A stretch of DNA of 64,000 nucleotides, from the NCBI GenBank assembly GCA_013995675.1, contig VWRR01000001.1, positions 372,001-436,000 on the forward strand, in the 5' to 3' direction. The notes under the pieces are model-generated. The model did not search any database and was not told where the DNA came from. It worked only from the letters and a program-made list of their open reading frames with translations. Shown here piece by piece: positions 19,701 to 29,248 of the stretch. The translations under genes were made by a program, and so were the position numbers. How positions within the stretch are numbered: the stretch's first letter is position 1; each line of letters opens with the position of its first letter. This DNA is from Cyanidiococcus yangmingshanensis (lineage: Eukaryota > Rhodophyta > Bangiophyceae > Cyanidiales > Cyanidiaceae).

Positions 19701-20323
19701 TAAATCGCGACATGCTTCGCGATGGAGAGGATGTAGAATGCGACGCTATCAGCGGCATGCTGGTTGTGTTGGATATGCGAATGGATAATGAGTTATATTT
19801 GGACGGAATGGCTCGAGAAGTCGTGAACCGAGTTCAGAGGCTGCGGAAGAAAGTCGGCCTCGTCCCAAGTGATCGAGTTGATGTTTTTGTTCACGGAGGC
19901 CGTGTTATCGAGCAAGTTCTCAGAAGTCGATCGGAGCAAGTGGGCATGCTCCTGGGCTGCAAGCGTTTGCTCCCCGTTGCAGAGTTGACCACGCTTCGTG
20001 CGCACATAATACCGCAAATTCCTGTGATCGTCGATGATCAAGTTGAACCAATCAATGGAGAATTTGTTCGTGTTGTGCTTGTTCGAGCCGGAGCATGGCT
20101 GCTGCCTAGTAGATTCAGCGCACAAGCTACGCCATTTCTTCATGCACTGCAGTCATACTTGCTGGGAAGCTCTAATCTACTCGCAGTGTCGAACAGTTCT
20201 TCCGAGGCCGTGAATATTGTGGTAGATAGTCAGTCGGTAAGGCTGTGCAAAGACGTCCATTTCAGCCCCTATGCGGCCGATTGCCTCGCAGATATGCGAG
20301 ACTGTGGATTCGCCTCACCCTAA
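16715..20323 (+). CDS. IARS: Isoleucyl-tRNA synthetase, eukaryotic cytosolic type
   Basis: Charges tRNA-Ile with isoleucine and edits valine. The 1202-residue protein carries HYGH (from residue 69) as the HIGH motif in PPFATGLPHYGH and KMSKR near residue 641. The editing domain (CP1) has WTTTPWTIPSN and the threonine-rich pocket, and the insertion ends at NRYWGTPLP. The anticodon-binding domain (NWYVRLNR) and a long C-terminal part follow. Length and motif spelling match cytosolic eukaryotic IleRS (about 1070-1260 residues), not the roughly 940-residue bacterial type. No transit peptide is visible when the ATG at 16715 is used. It is one continuous frame with no intron. Confidence 0.94.
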   Translation: MEHLNCDERLSSARIKLIAPENVNFALREEQVLSFWTQLRAFERSNAIAADRPLFTFYDGPPFATGLPHYGHLLAGTIKDTVTRYAYQTGHQVPRRFGWDCHGLPVEYEIDQKLGIRSREDVLKIGVAAYNEECRKIVLRYSSEWEEIVKRMGRWIDFQNGYRTMDKAYMESVWWVFSQLYEKGLVYRGFRVMPFSTACRTPLSNFETNLNYRDVQDPAITVSFALKDDPDNASFLAWTTTPWTIPSNVALCVNPKLDYVRVRDASRENRVWILAEARLGALFKACSTHKSHGQNEYTILRRYQGSELVGTRYEPIFGYFSDESYADHLKDPFRVLGDEFVTADSGTGIVHLAPAFGEDDYRVCSRAGIIGGAGTGHDRPIWLPCPVDESGLFTEPVSDFIGVYIKDADRGLIRKMKALGRLVTQETYMHSYPFCWRSDTPLIYRAVPSWFVAVEQIRDLLIDCNRKTYWVPSAIKEHRFANWLENTRDWNVSRNRYWGTPLPVWTDEVGEEVVVVGSVAQLEELACLPAGSIQDLHRHHVDSIVIPSRIHPQRTLRRVEEVFDCWFESGAMPYASVHYPFEHTEELFRVGMFPAQFIAEGLDQTRGWFYTLMVLGAALFGEPPFKNVVVNGLVLAADGKKMSKRLKNYPDPMNIVRSYGADALRLYLINSPVVRGEPLRFRESGVKDIVRDVLLPWYNTFRFFIQNLGAFMESNVGAEMLLQKARHTSGRTNPMDRWIVSLLASLISFFHQEMKAYRLYTVVPRLLSFIESLTNWYVRLNRPRLKGSERDTELDQAIALYTLGDVLCKLSNLMAPFAPFMAEWTYQTFRTLPFFRNWGLAAESVHFLMMPAANESATDLRFEDAVRNMQLAILLGRTIRERRNVALKQPLRRVLVIHRDERVLRDVSNLEKYVRSELNVRTVECSTDEDRYISRRAVPDGKTLGRRLGSAFKEASAEIRGWTPMQVAEFERKGSAKVCQGNFEVSTQEIFINRDVNRDMLRDGEDVECDAISGMLVVLDMRMDNELYLDGMAREVVNRVQRLRKKVGLVPSDRVDVFVHGGRVIEQVLRSRSEQVGMLLGCKRLLPVAELTTLRAHIIPQIPVIVDDQVEPINGEFVRVVLVRAGAWLLPSRFSAQATPFLHALQSYLLGSSNLLAVSNSSSEAVNIVVDSQSVRLCKDVHFSPYAADCLADMRDCGFASP

Positions 20324-20752
20324 GTCGAGCTCTTCTCAACGGTAGCGGTTTAACTCGTGGGATGCGGTGTTTCGCAAAATGTCCTTCCGAGAGAGATAAG
20401 GCTTTTACGGAACCGGAATCACGCGCTGCTGCATACTCGAATATCACGCACGGATCACGAGTGCGACCCTTGTGAATCTCCACAAAATTTCCGACATAAT
20501 GGATAGTAGCCACGGGGAAATGGTAGTCTGGGCAACCCGGAAAGACAGCGACAATTTCATGTCTTTCTGCTGAAGCTATACCAAATGAGGATCAAACATC
20601 AAAGATTCATAGGACTCTTTTCATCGACGTACCGAACACTACTTGGAGTTGTTTTACTCAAGTATATTTCAAAAAATCAAGCCGGTATATCTGCTTGGTA
20701 AGAATCCCATTCCTAGCGCGGAAAACGTCTCAATCCTAGTGTTTCCAGAGCT
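20324..20752. other. Intergenic region, nothing recognised
   Basis: About 430 bases between two convergent genes, IleRS and the HCF173-like gene. No gene, repeat or RNA was recognised. It probably contains both polyadenylation regions. Confidence 0.5.
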
Positions 20753-22684
20753 CTAGGTATTCGGTTTCAAGGTTTCAAACAGAGCACTGTAGTTTCTTGT
20801 GGGAGCTCTAGTGGTTGGAGCATACGGGCTGTCAAACAAATCAAACGTGACGTTGCATGCGCGAGCGTCCAGCAAACTTGCGACGCAAACATCGGCAACA
20901 TCAGCCCGAGATATCTTTTTGGCGAAGGGTGTTCGAACGACCTCGGCTGCAACAAGGCCGGTAGAGAGGTCCCTGTTTTCTATCTGAGTCTGGTCGAAAG
21001 CTATGCTATTCAGACCTCCAGGTTCATCGGTCAACACCCCGGTGCGCATGATACAGTATGATAGACCGCAGGTCTTGAGCGCCTCCTCAATGTCACGTTT
21101 GCGCGTAATTTCTACTAAATCCCTCTGAACTCCCATGCAAGAGACCAAAATAAACTCTGGCTCGTCCTGTGTCCGAAAAGCTTTCAGATAATCCATGGTC
21201 AGATAAAAGGTGCCCTTCCTGGAAGGGAACCCATCGAATGAATAGGAAGTCAAGTTTTCGCGTGCCTCATACTGGATGCCGATTTGCGTAATCTCTGAGA
21301 AGTCAAATACGGTGGCATCGCGTATTTCTCCGCGTAGAAGGGCGCGATCAGATAAGCGTTGTGGAACAAAATCTGGAAAGGCTAGTCGAACAGTAATCCA
21401 TTTTCTTGCTGGCATCGTCGAAAACGTTGAAATGAACTGCATACCATTCGCATTGCCGGTCCTGGTTCGAATGACCAATGAATATCGCTGCCCATCACCG
21501 AGACATCGGAGAATCATTCCCGAGAATCCACTAAAGTTCAGGGGATTCTCAGAAAAGTTTGTTGTAAAGACTTCCGCCTGGCCTCGATACACATCCCGCA
21601 GCTTCCCGCGGAATACTGCATTACCGTAGTTATTCAGCTCAAAAACAGTCGATGAAAGACGATCGCGGAGCCGGCTGTTTTCGATAAGGCCTCCATTGGA
21701 TAGATTCGGACTGTTACGAGCTTTTGCGGCCGCCAATGTGTCCGAATCAGTTGTGTTTTCTTCACGCGATGTAGCCGTAACCATTGTCGTCTGCTGATTT
21801 TCCGGACAAGACCAGAGAGAAAAGTGACGCGGTCTGTTAAGCTTGAATATCGTGACTTTGGCCGAATCTCGGCGCCCAAACTCCAGGAAACGCGCGTCCT
21901 GAAATGCCTTCAGTAGGTTTGACACCGCCTCCTCTTCGCGTCCCGAGTCACCGGATATTGTGCAGATTACCTTATCGACACCGTACACTGCCTCCAACAG
22001 AGAGTCCTTGTCAAGCAGATCTGCTTTAGCGTACTCGCATCCGGTGCCAAGTTCATCTAAAGTTTCAGGCGATAGATTGCGCACAAGAGCGCGTACTCGG
22101 AAACCCTGGAGAAGCAGCTTGCGGACGATGAGACGTCCCGTTCTTCCGGCAGCCCCGGCCACAAGAACCAGAGGAATAAGGCCCTCTTCATCGTCATCAT
22201 AAAAGTCTGCAGGAAGGTCAGGAGCGTTTCTGGGCACAGCAGTGGCTTGCTTGCCGGAGCCCTCTGAAAGAGGGGTCGTTCTTCGCAACGCTTCAAGGAA
22301 ACTTTGAAATTGTCTGAAAACTCTATCGAAAAGCATAACGAGTCCGCTATGAGGCGCTGGATTAGCTGAAGTCCGTCGTCGAAACTGTGACCCATGAATG
22401 CCAAAGAAGCAGTTGAACAAGCAAATTCGTTCCAGAGTACCAAACTGGTCAACAACGAAAGCACCAACGTATGGCTGTGTGTATCGGCTTGCCCCAAAAG
22501 CGTGAACTGCGCCTTCCCTGTGATCGCGGTGAGCCAGTCGACGTCTCCACGTCCGGGCATTATTACTTTTGGCTTGGATTACCCATCTCGGCCCTCTTTC
22601 TAAATAACAACGCAACAACCTACTATCTAGCAGCGAAGCGTGGCAGAATCCGGCTTGCACTGGGTGCCCCTCTTTACAGAACAT
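20753..22684 (-). CDS. HCF173: HCF173-like atypical SDR with CIA30 domain, plastid
   Basis: A 643-residue protein with a split atypical short-chain dehydrogenase fold and an inserted CIA30 domain. The Rossmann motif GAAGRTGR is near residue 175, with LLLQGFRVRALVR after it. The middle (about 340-490) has the CIA30 pattern, with FSGFSGM, GDGQRYSLV and WITVRLAF. The fold resumes with FILVSCMG, LSYCIMRTG, EPGG, AFDQ and ISRADVADVC. This order (Rossmann, CIA30, Rossmann) is that of plant HCF173, which binds psbA mRNA and drives D1 translation for photosystem II. The long N-terminal extension before residue 165 would include a plastid transit peptide; an internal Met near residue 117 is an alternative start. 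It could instead be a related algal SDR-CIA30 protein, but the C-terminal match favours HCF173. Confidence 0.75.
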   Translation of the reverse strand: MFCKEGHPVQAGFCHASLLDSRLLRCYLERGPRWVIQAKSNNARTWRRRLAHRDHREGAVHAFGASRYTQPYVGAFVVDQFGTLERICLFNCFFGIHGSQFRRRTSANPAPHSGLVMLFDRVFRQFQSFLEALRRTTPLSEGSGKQATAVPRNAPDLPADFYDDDEEGLIPLVLVAGAAGRTGRLIVRKLLLQGFRVRALVRNLSPETLDELGTGCEYAKADLLDKDSLLEAVYGVDKVICTISGDSGREEEAVSNLLKAFQDARFLEFGRRDSAKVTIFKLNRPRHFSLWSCPENQQTTMVTATSREENTTDSDTLAAAKARNSPNLSNGGLIENSRLRDRLSSTVFELNNYGNAVFRGKLRDVYRGQAEVFTTNFSENPLNFSGFSGMILRCLGDGQRYSLVIRTRTGNANGMQFISTFSTMPARKWITVRLAFPDFVPQRLSDRALLRGEIRDATVFDFSEITQIGIQYEARENLTSYSFDGFPSRKGTFYLTMDYLKAFRTQDEPEFILVSCMGVQRDLVEITRKRDIEEALKTCGLSYCIMRTGVLTDEPGGLNSIAFDQTQIENRDLSTGLVAAEVVRTPFAKKISRADVADVCVASLLDARACNVTFDLFDSPYAPTTRAPTRNYSALFETLKPNT

Positions 22685-24094
22685 GAAAAAACCCACTCTA
22701 ACGACACGAGGTCACCCTTGTTCGCAAACAAATTCCAGTGCACTTGTAACAAGCGTAGAGACCGGATTTGGTGATTCATTACCGTGCGATTGGCTCCGCG
22801 GCAGATCACCCTGCAGGGATGCTGTTCGGAAAGCGTTCCGAATGCAGCATTCCTCGACTTGTGATGTAAAGAAATTCGAGCCAGCATGAAATGGCTCATG
22901 AGGATTGCCAGATGCCTGTCGCGAACGCTGGTCCAAAGCAGCAACTGCGCTCTGACGTGCCGCTTTTTGCAAGATGGAAAGCTCGACCGAGGCCTTTATC
23001 GCGGCAATGCAAAGCACCAGTTTCCAGGCATTTGGACAAGGAAAGTCTTGTGCTTGAAGCAGCTCAGCCAAATTATCAAAGCAGCTTAGAATCATTCGAT
23101 CAAAAGATCGAAAATTCTATCATAACCTTACTTGTGGAAGAACTCATGAACTCGTCGATAAAAATCGGACAGACTTTGGAACCAATTCATTATTTCTTGG
23201 CTGGAGTTCCTCATATCAGACACGACTCGCGGGCCTCATTGGAAAACGTAAGCTGTTTAGTGGCCTCTACTGTATTTGCTATTCAAATCGCCGGACGCCA
23301 ACGATAATCAGCTGAAACTACATAAAAAATGTAGTCGTGCCAAACGGATGTTTAACGATCGTGCATGAGCACCTGTTCAGCAACAGCGTCCTCACTGAGG
23401 AGGCAGCAATGGATGGTGAGGCGAACCGATGCTTTGGGCGTAGTGGACTGACAATTTCCTCGTATGCCGCCATTATGGAATATTTTACAGCCACCGTGGT
23501 TGAGCCTGGAACCTGCGCTGGGCTTTCAAACGCAGGCTTTATGACGACTGCTTTGAGAGGCCTTTTGCTGAGCATGCTTCAAAAAAGTCGAAGGTCCTGA
23601 TTGATGAAAGTTTATTCACGTCTATCGATAATGAGGTGGCTCCCAGTAGCACTCGAAAAGAGATTTTCTAACGGGACACGTCCATAAAAGCCTTAAATCC
23701 GTGACGGTGGACCCAAAGGACGACGAAAAACAACTTCAAAGAGAGGCTGAGAAAGAAATACCCAGCTCCAGAACGTTACTGAAATCTCTCGACCGAAGCA
23801 ACTACATCGCAAAGAATACGAGCGTGCAAGTCCATACGCAGTTTTACACTTTAGTCTCCATAGATTTCCTCGGAGCCCAAAGTTTGACGCTCTGCACATT
23901 GATACAACGAAAGTTTGAAAAAAACGAAAGACTGAGAACTATCAATATGCCCAGAGCTTGATTTAGAACGAGTACAAATCATCTGTCCGGTCAGCCAAAA
24001 TCAGCTTCAATTCGCTGATTCGGCCAAACTACTGCCACAACTCTCACTTCAGCTTGGTCACAGTCCTTTTTCAAGCGAGCTCGGTGGCTCAAAA
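22685..24094. promoter_or_regulatory. Divergent intergenic region, nothing recognised
   Basis: About 1.4 kb between the divergent HCF173-like and EGY-like genes. Several short frames near 22.9-23.6 kb overlap on both strands and resemble no family. The two promoters should lie here. No repeat or RNA gene was recognised. Confidence 0.4.
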
Positions 24095-25708
24095 ATGGTG
24101 CCTCTAAGCTCCGCCATAGGTTTCGCTTTTGGCTCGAGAGGAGTGAAGTCTCGTTCTCTCCATAGTAAGCAGACAGTTCCAAGTGTGAGTCGCACGCGAG
24201 GCAAACATACGGCAGTTTTTCCGCTAGCTCGCTCTCGACACAAAAGAGAAAGCTTTCGGCGGGATACGTGGCTTAGTTCCAAAGAGTCACGAGAAAGCTC
24301 CAGAAAAACTAACTGCTCTGAGGAGGGTGAAAAAAAGCGTCTCGTTAGCGACAGTGTTTCATCCACAGACAAAGCTCACCGTGAAGGAAAAGGCGCCGCG
24401 GATACTGCTGTTGGCTCTATTGAGAAAGCAGTTTTGAGTCAGGGGGAGAGAGAAGATAGAAGGCATACTGATGGTGAGCCTGAAGATATGCTTGCCAGGC
24501 TTCAAGCAGATCTGCCGGTGATTCGACAGATATTTGGTGCAGATACTTTTTTCCCAACGGAGGACGTGGTCGGGAAACGTGGGGTCATTTACCGCGGAAA
24601 CTTGCGGAACAACCCGGAAGAAGTTTACCAGCGCTTAACTAAGAGATTACAAGCCTTGCTGGGCGAGACATACGTGCTGTCGCTTTTAGAAGGTGACGAA
24701 ACCGGACGAGCATTTGTTTTGATTGAGCCGAACCGGAGTGGTTCTCGTGCAGTGAATGCGACCTTCAAGATCTCATGGCTCAAGCGCGAGGAAGCCCTAA
24801 CTTTCGTTGTCGCCCTGATGTTTTGCGCTTTGACGGCCATTACAGTGTTCATAAGGGTGGGTACTATTCTTGGTCCCGAGTATGGTGATCTACGAAGAGT
24901 CACTTTTGCAAATGGCTTGAAACCCTTCTATTTAGGCGTTTTTCTGAGCATGTCATTGGCGCAATCATTGCAGAGACTCATTGCGTGGAGGCACCGTTGC
25001 TCGATCAGCCCGCCCATTATGCTGCCGAGCCCACAATTGGGAACTTTCGGATCAGTATACCATCTTGATGAGTCACCTCCGGACCGCACAGCTTTGTTTG
25101 ACATCGCAATGGCTGGTGGTGGCTTGCCTTTCATTCTGAGCATCATTGTGTTTGTTATTGGGGCTATATTAACTTCACTTGCAGTCGGGCTTCCTCTATC
25201 CTCCGTGGCTCATTCGATGACAAATGTCCACAACTACGTGTATGTGCCTGTACATTGGATTTATCATGACTCGTTCCTGCTGGGAATGATTGCGAGGGCA
25301 TTTCTACATGTGCAACCCGTTCCTCAGGAAATCTCAGCAAGTGTTGGACAAAACTTTTCGCCCCTCGTGCTCGTCCATCCCTTATTGCTTGTCGGCGCGA
25401 ACTTAGTCCAGATATCTGCTCTTTCGCTATTGCCCCTGCGACAACTTGATGGCTGGCGCATTCTCGCAGCTATATTTGGCAGGCGAGCTGCTGGATTATT
25501 GTCACGTTTAACTGTGCTGTTTCTCCTACTAGGAGCCGCAAGATATCCGCACCTCCTATTGTATCTGGCTGTGATTTTATTTGGCCCATGGAAGGTTGAT
25601 CGCCAATGCCGTAATGAAGTTTCGGAACCAAACAATGTCCGCCTTGTATTCGGATATCTTGTAATCGTACTCATGATTTTTGCCATGTGTCCGTTCTCAC
25701 AACGGTAA
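24095..25708 (+). CDS. EGY-like site-2-protease homologue without the zinc site
   Basis: A 537-residue membrane protein of the plastid S2P family (EGY proteins of plants). About 140 basic, Ser-rich residues lead in and probably include a transit peptide. A conserved soluble domain follows, with DTFFPTEDV, VIYRGNLR, LLGETYVLSLLEGDE and FVLIEPNR, then six or more membrane spans. After the third conserved block the family has QLGTFGS and PDRTALFD, both present. The position of the metal-binding HExxH reads AQSLQ (about residues 288-292), so the two zinc His and the catalytic Glu are missing. The later LDG of the third metal ligand is kept as QLDGW (about 450). This matches the non-proteolytic EGY3 type. 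A role in plastid membranes as a scaffold or regulator is inferred. Single exon. Confidence 0.8.
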   Translation: MVPLSSAIGFAFGSRGVKSRSLHSKQTVPSVSRTRGKHTAVFPLARSRHKRESFRRDTWLSSKESRESSRKTNCSEEGEKKRLVSDSVSSTDKAHREGKGAADTAVGSIEKAVLSQGEREDRRHTDGEPEDMLARLQADLPVIRQIFGADTFFPTEDVVGKRGVIYRGNLRNNPEEVYQRLTKRLQALLGETYVLSLLEGDETGRAFVLIEPNRSGSRAVNATFKISWLKREEALTFVVALMFCALTAITVFIRVGTILGPEYGDLRRVTFANGLKPFYLGVFLSMSLAQSLQRLIAWRHRCSISPPIMLPSPQLGTFGSVYHLDESPPDRTALFDIAMAGGGLPFILSIIVFVIGAILTSLAVGLPLSSVAHSMTNVHNYVYVPVHWIYHDSFLLGMIARAFLHVQPVPQEISASVGQNFSPLVLVHPLLLVGANLVQISALSLLPLRQLDGWRILAAIFGRRAAGLLSRLTVLFLLLGAARYPHLLLYLAVILFGPWKVDRQCRNEVSEPNNVRLVFGYLVIVLMIFAMCPFSQR

Positions 25709-27345
25709 AGTGCTGAAGTGATGCAACACAAAACAGGCTTGACGCCAAAAAAACCAATCGCTTAACCAGACCTCGAAAGCGTTCTTTTCGTAGCTCTTTA
25801 CAAAGGGCAGCAAATTTCTGGTAGCGAAATATAATCGCAAGTTTCGATCGAGTCTAACGGAGCAGTGTGATATCTCGAATAACAAACCGACTAGCTCTCA
25901 TCCATGCCGTCGAGGTCATCTCGAATTGTTGGCAATTGTAAATGTAAGCAGCCTCTGTCGAACAAGTGGGTCGCAAACTGAACCAGCCATACTCTGCTGC
26001 GCTCCATAGACGACTTCTCTCAACCGGTAAGACCGGGGCAGGCTTTGTTCAAGGAAGGCTAACTTGAGCGCGCACCTCTTCTCCAGCGTCGCACACACGC
26101 TGCAATCAGCCGAACGCGGCTCTCGAAAGCGTCTGCTCCACTCATGATGAAAGCTAGATCGCTCAGTAGTGTGGCTCAGACGGCAATCGAGCAAGTCTGA
26201 CTCGAAACGACGCCCTAGCGCGAGGCCGCAAAAGCGCTCACACCCTTTGATCGAATCGATCCCAGTTTCTGTCCGGATACAATGAGTGATTCTTGGATGC
26301 CAGGATCTAGATTTCAGGCCCTGATGACGATGGTAAAGCGCTCGAAAGGCGCCCCCGTGTCCCATGAACAGGTATATTCGATGACTCGGTCGTATTCGCC
26401 TATAGAGATACGCCACCAACTGCGCAGCTTGCTGCGTGTTCTTCGGAGATACGCACTGCTTCGCGATGCCACCTGACCAGAAGACGTCGCAGTGTCGGCA
26501 CTCCTGGCGGAAAGTGGGACCGATTCTCAATCCTGAACTGCGTGCAGGACGGGCCTTCCGTTTCGATAGCGACAACTCGCCGATGCGGGTAAGGCTGCGC
26601 GCGTTCCACCATCTTACCTAGAGCGGTTCCGATACAGTTTGCTCAAGTCGGTCGTTGGCACTCCAGTCGTCTTCCAGACAGCGACCCGCTTGTCGCTCGG
26701 GGAGCAGCTTTTGGAAAACAAAGCATCGAGCAAGTCTGGGTGCGCACTGTGGGAATCGCCAAGGCCCGTGTGTAAAGGAAGTTCTTGATCGAACGCTGGA
26801 TCTATATTGACATACAGTGGAAGAAGAAAACTTTGGCGTTCAGGGGCGAAGCAACAAACTCGCCGAGCTCGTGACACGTATTCGAAACCCGCACCGTCCA
26901 AAGCTAGGCTTTCTCGCCGACGTGAGCGTTGTTCTCCCCATCGGCGGAAGTATAGACCGTATCCGGTTTAGCGCTTATCAAGGCAGGATAGTCCTTGCAT
27001 AACACTGTCCGAGTAAATACGTAAACTTTTTGGAGAGCATCATGGAAGCGCTGCGCCCGAGCGTACCGCTGGTCGCTCGCGAATGACTCCACCACGTCCG
27101 TCCCTTCATGTCGCAATTCGTCTGAGTATGACCCACGTTTCCAACATGGGTCCGTAACGCACCTGATCGAGGACCGGCGTTTCTGGAGACGGGTGGCGGT
27201 TTTCTGGCGACACCGCGCCCAGAGTGATGGTGTGTTCTCGACGACGAACGGAGATATACACGCGATATTCCGTTTCGAGGAACACGCTCTGTCTTGATCA
27301 TCCTAGGACGATACCTTGGCGTTTTTGGTCTCCGAGCTTGACGCC
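25709..27345. other. Gap with partial, unidentified coding fragments
   Basis: About 1.6 kb with no intact gene. The minus strand between about 25.9 and 27.3 kb holds several adjacent partial frames whose predicted residues look protein-like, for example near 26.62-26.90 and 26.91-27.12 kb. They could be pieces of one decayed or multi-exon gene. I could not name a family. The base composition rises toward the GC-rich gene that follows. Confidence 0.35.
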
Positions 27346-28524
27346 ATGGCGCTGAACGAGAGCACAAGCCTTGAGGGACCTTTCTTTATTGGCGCCGGAG
27401 AGGGCAGTGTTGGGCTGTCCCTAACTCGACGCTGGCCCCGACGACCTGCACGCCAGCGGCCTAGGCGCGGCTACGGTTTGCGGGCGACGGCCGCGCAGCC
27501 GCGCTGGTCTCTGGTGCAGTGGGCACGACGGGTGCTCTTTCCTCCTCAATGGGTGGCACTCGCTCGCGAGCACGTGTTTCAGAAACTTCGTTTCTCGCGC
27601 TCGCCGGCGGCTTTGCGAGGTCGAGACTGGGTCGCAGCAACCGCAGTTGGAACGGTCGAGGCGACAAGCACTGCGCGTACGAGGCGCTCGGACCGGACGG
27701 GGCTGCTCGGTACGCTGGTTTGCGAGTGGGTCGAACACGATCGTCGTCTGGCTCACTGTGAGTACGTAGCGCCGCAGGAGTCTGTTGAGGACCCTATGTG
27801 TGCTCTCGTGTGGACAACTGAGCGTCTTCGGAGCAAGTGGCGGCGCTTGAGGACGCCCGCGGCTGTGTCAGCACTGGTCGAGCCGGACGACACACGCGAC
27901 TCGCTGACTGTGCTGAACGACCAGTTGGCTGCGACCGCGGCTTCGAAAGAGGCGCCGCTTCAGTCTAGCGGACAGTCGCAGCGCCCGGAACGAGAGGGTA
28001 CTGCCGCGGCCGCCACCGAGTTCTGTGCTGGCCCAGCGCTCGCGCGATGTTGGAGTGCGCCAGAGCTCGGGATTGTCGATGATGAACCAGATCGCCTGGA
28101 TCCTGAGCGCACAGTCTTGGACTATTTGGGAAACATTCCGATCCTGTTGACGACGAACACACCTCAGGGGCGTCTGCTGCAGAGGAAACTGCGGGTAGCA
28201 CGGCTGCAGGCACGACGTTGGCTGCGCGAGAGCCTTCACGGCTTCATGCAGAGTGCGCCGGCCCGATTGGTACAAGAAACGCACCGGCATTTAGTGCTGC
28301 GCCTGTCCGACAGGAGAGGTGCACTATCTCCGGGCCGCTTTCAAAGCACGGACACGACTGAAGGGTCGCGCACGTTTTCTGCGGGACGCCGACATCCGAG
28401 ACTCGAAAACGGGAGCGCTATCCCCGACAAGAGTGACTCTAGTGCGAGCATGTGGCGGAGCGTGTCCCATGCGGCGCTCACGACACTGCAGACGCTCAGT
28501 CGCGAGTGGCCTTTTCATCTATGA
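27346..28524 (+). CDS. Hypothetical Arg-rich protein
   Basis: A 392-codon frame in a visibly GC-rich stretch. The product is rich in Arg, Ala, Leu and Ser with no membrane segment. Basic patches (RRPARQRPRR, KWRRLR) alternate with acidic ones (VDDEPDRLDPERTV). I recognise no domain. Because the region is GC-rich, long frames also occur on the opposite strand, so chance cannot be excluded. The length and the ATG near the frame's beginning favour a real gene. A nuclear or nucleic-acid-binding role would be a guess from charge only. Confidence 0.5.
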   Translation: MALNESTSLEGPFFIGAGEGSVGLSLTRRWPRRPARQRPRRGYGLRATAAQPRWSLVQWARRVLFPPQWVALAREHVFQKLRFSRSPAALRGRDWVAATAVGTVEATSTARTRRSDRTGLLGTLVCEWVEHDRRLAHCEYVAPQESVEDPMCALVWTTERLRSKWRRLRTPAAVSALVEPDDTRDSLTVLNDQLAATAASKEAPLQSSGQSQRPEREGTAAAATEFCAGPALARCWSAPELGIVDDEPDRLDPERTVLDYLGNIPILLTTNTPQGRLLQRKLRVARLQARRWLRESLHGFMQSAPARLVQETHRHLVLRLSDRRGALSPGRFQSTDTTEGSRTFSAGRRHPRLENGSAIPDKSDSSASMWRSVSHAALTTLQTLSREWPFHL

Positions 28525-29248
28525 CGTTTTTACCCCGCCCGTATGAGAATAAGAGGGCTCAACCGAAATCTAACACCATTTGACGACTAATGCCTAAATC
28601 GTTTTTACTAACTTGGAGCATTTTGAAGCTTAAGTACCTACAGAACGGTTCCGCGGAGGCATTGAGAAGAGCACTGGGTGAACGCTGTTTTCAGGCCTGA
28701 GTCTTCAATGTATAGAGGAATACCTTCTGACCAAAACGGATGACAAAATACATTTCCTTGAGCTCTAGGTGCATACTCGGACATTACGAGGACATCCAGA
28801 TGAGGCCAATCTTCCGAAGATATCTGGCGTCATCCGTCTGAGCGAGTGCTTCTGATACGTTCAGGGGACAGGCACAAGCTCAAAGAAAGTTCGCGCGATC
28901 CTGGCATAATCCTCTCCTGGGGAGACCTCTTCGTCCAAGTGACGAAGAGACGGAGGTATCGATTTTTGTTTGCTACATAAATCTAATAGTCTGATTCCGG
29001 ATTGTGTGGTCTTGCCTAACATGTGCATACGGATGCTGATCTCGATAACTTCGACACTGCTGCGACAGACGACGGTCGACGTGACCATCGATGCCCATCC
29101 GGTGGCGCGACTTGATGCAGCTGGTCGTCGGACGGCGTCGACCGCCGACAAGATCCAGAAACCGGCTGTCGCTGCCGAGGAAAGTATGCGATCCATTCGG
29201 TGACGTTGGCGGTGAGGTGGTCGCAATAGCGTAACTTCTTGAAATCCA
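28525..29248. other. Intergenic region upstream of phosphoglucomutase
   Basis: About 0.7 kb with no supportable gene. The right half contains a GC-rich patch (about 29.06-29.2 kb) unlike the AT-rich left half. Minus-strand frames in it run into the phosphoglucomutase gene and are shadows. The promoter of that gene should be here. Confidence 0.4.

Noticed and set aside
26270-26400. GHGG motif in a minus-strand fragment suggesting a phosphoglycerate mutase-like protein
   Set aside because: No RHG motif or other family block could be found nearby, so the match is too short to name.
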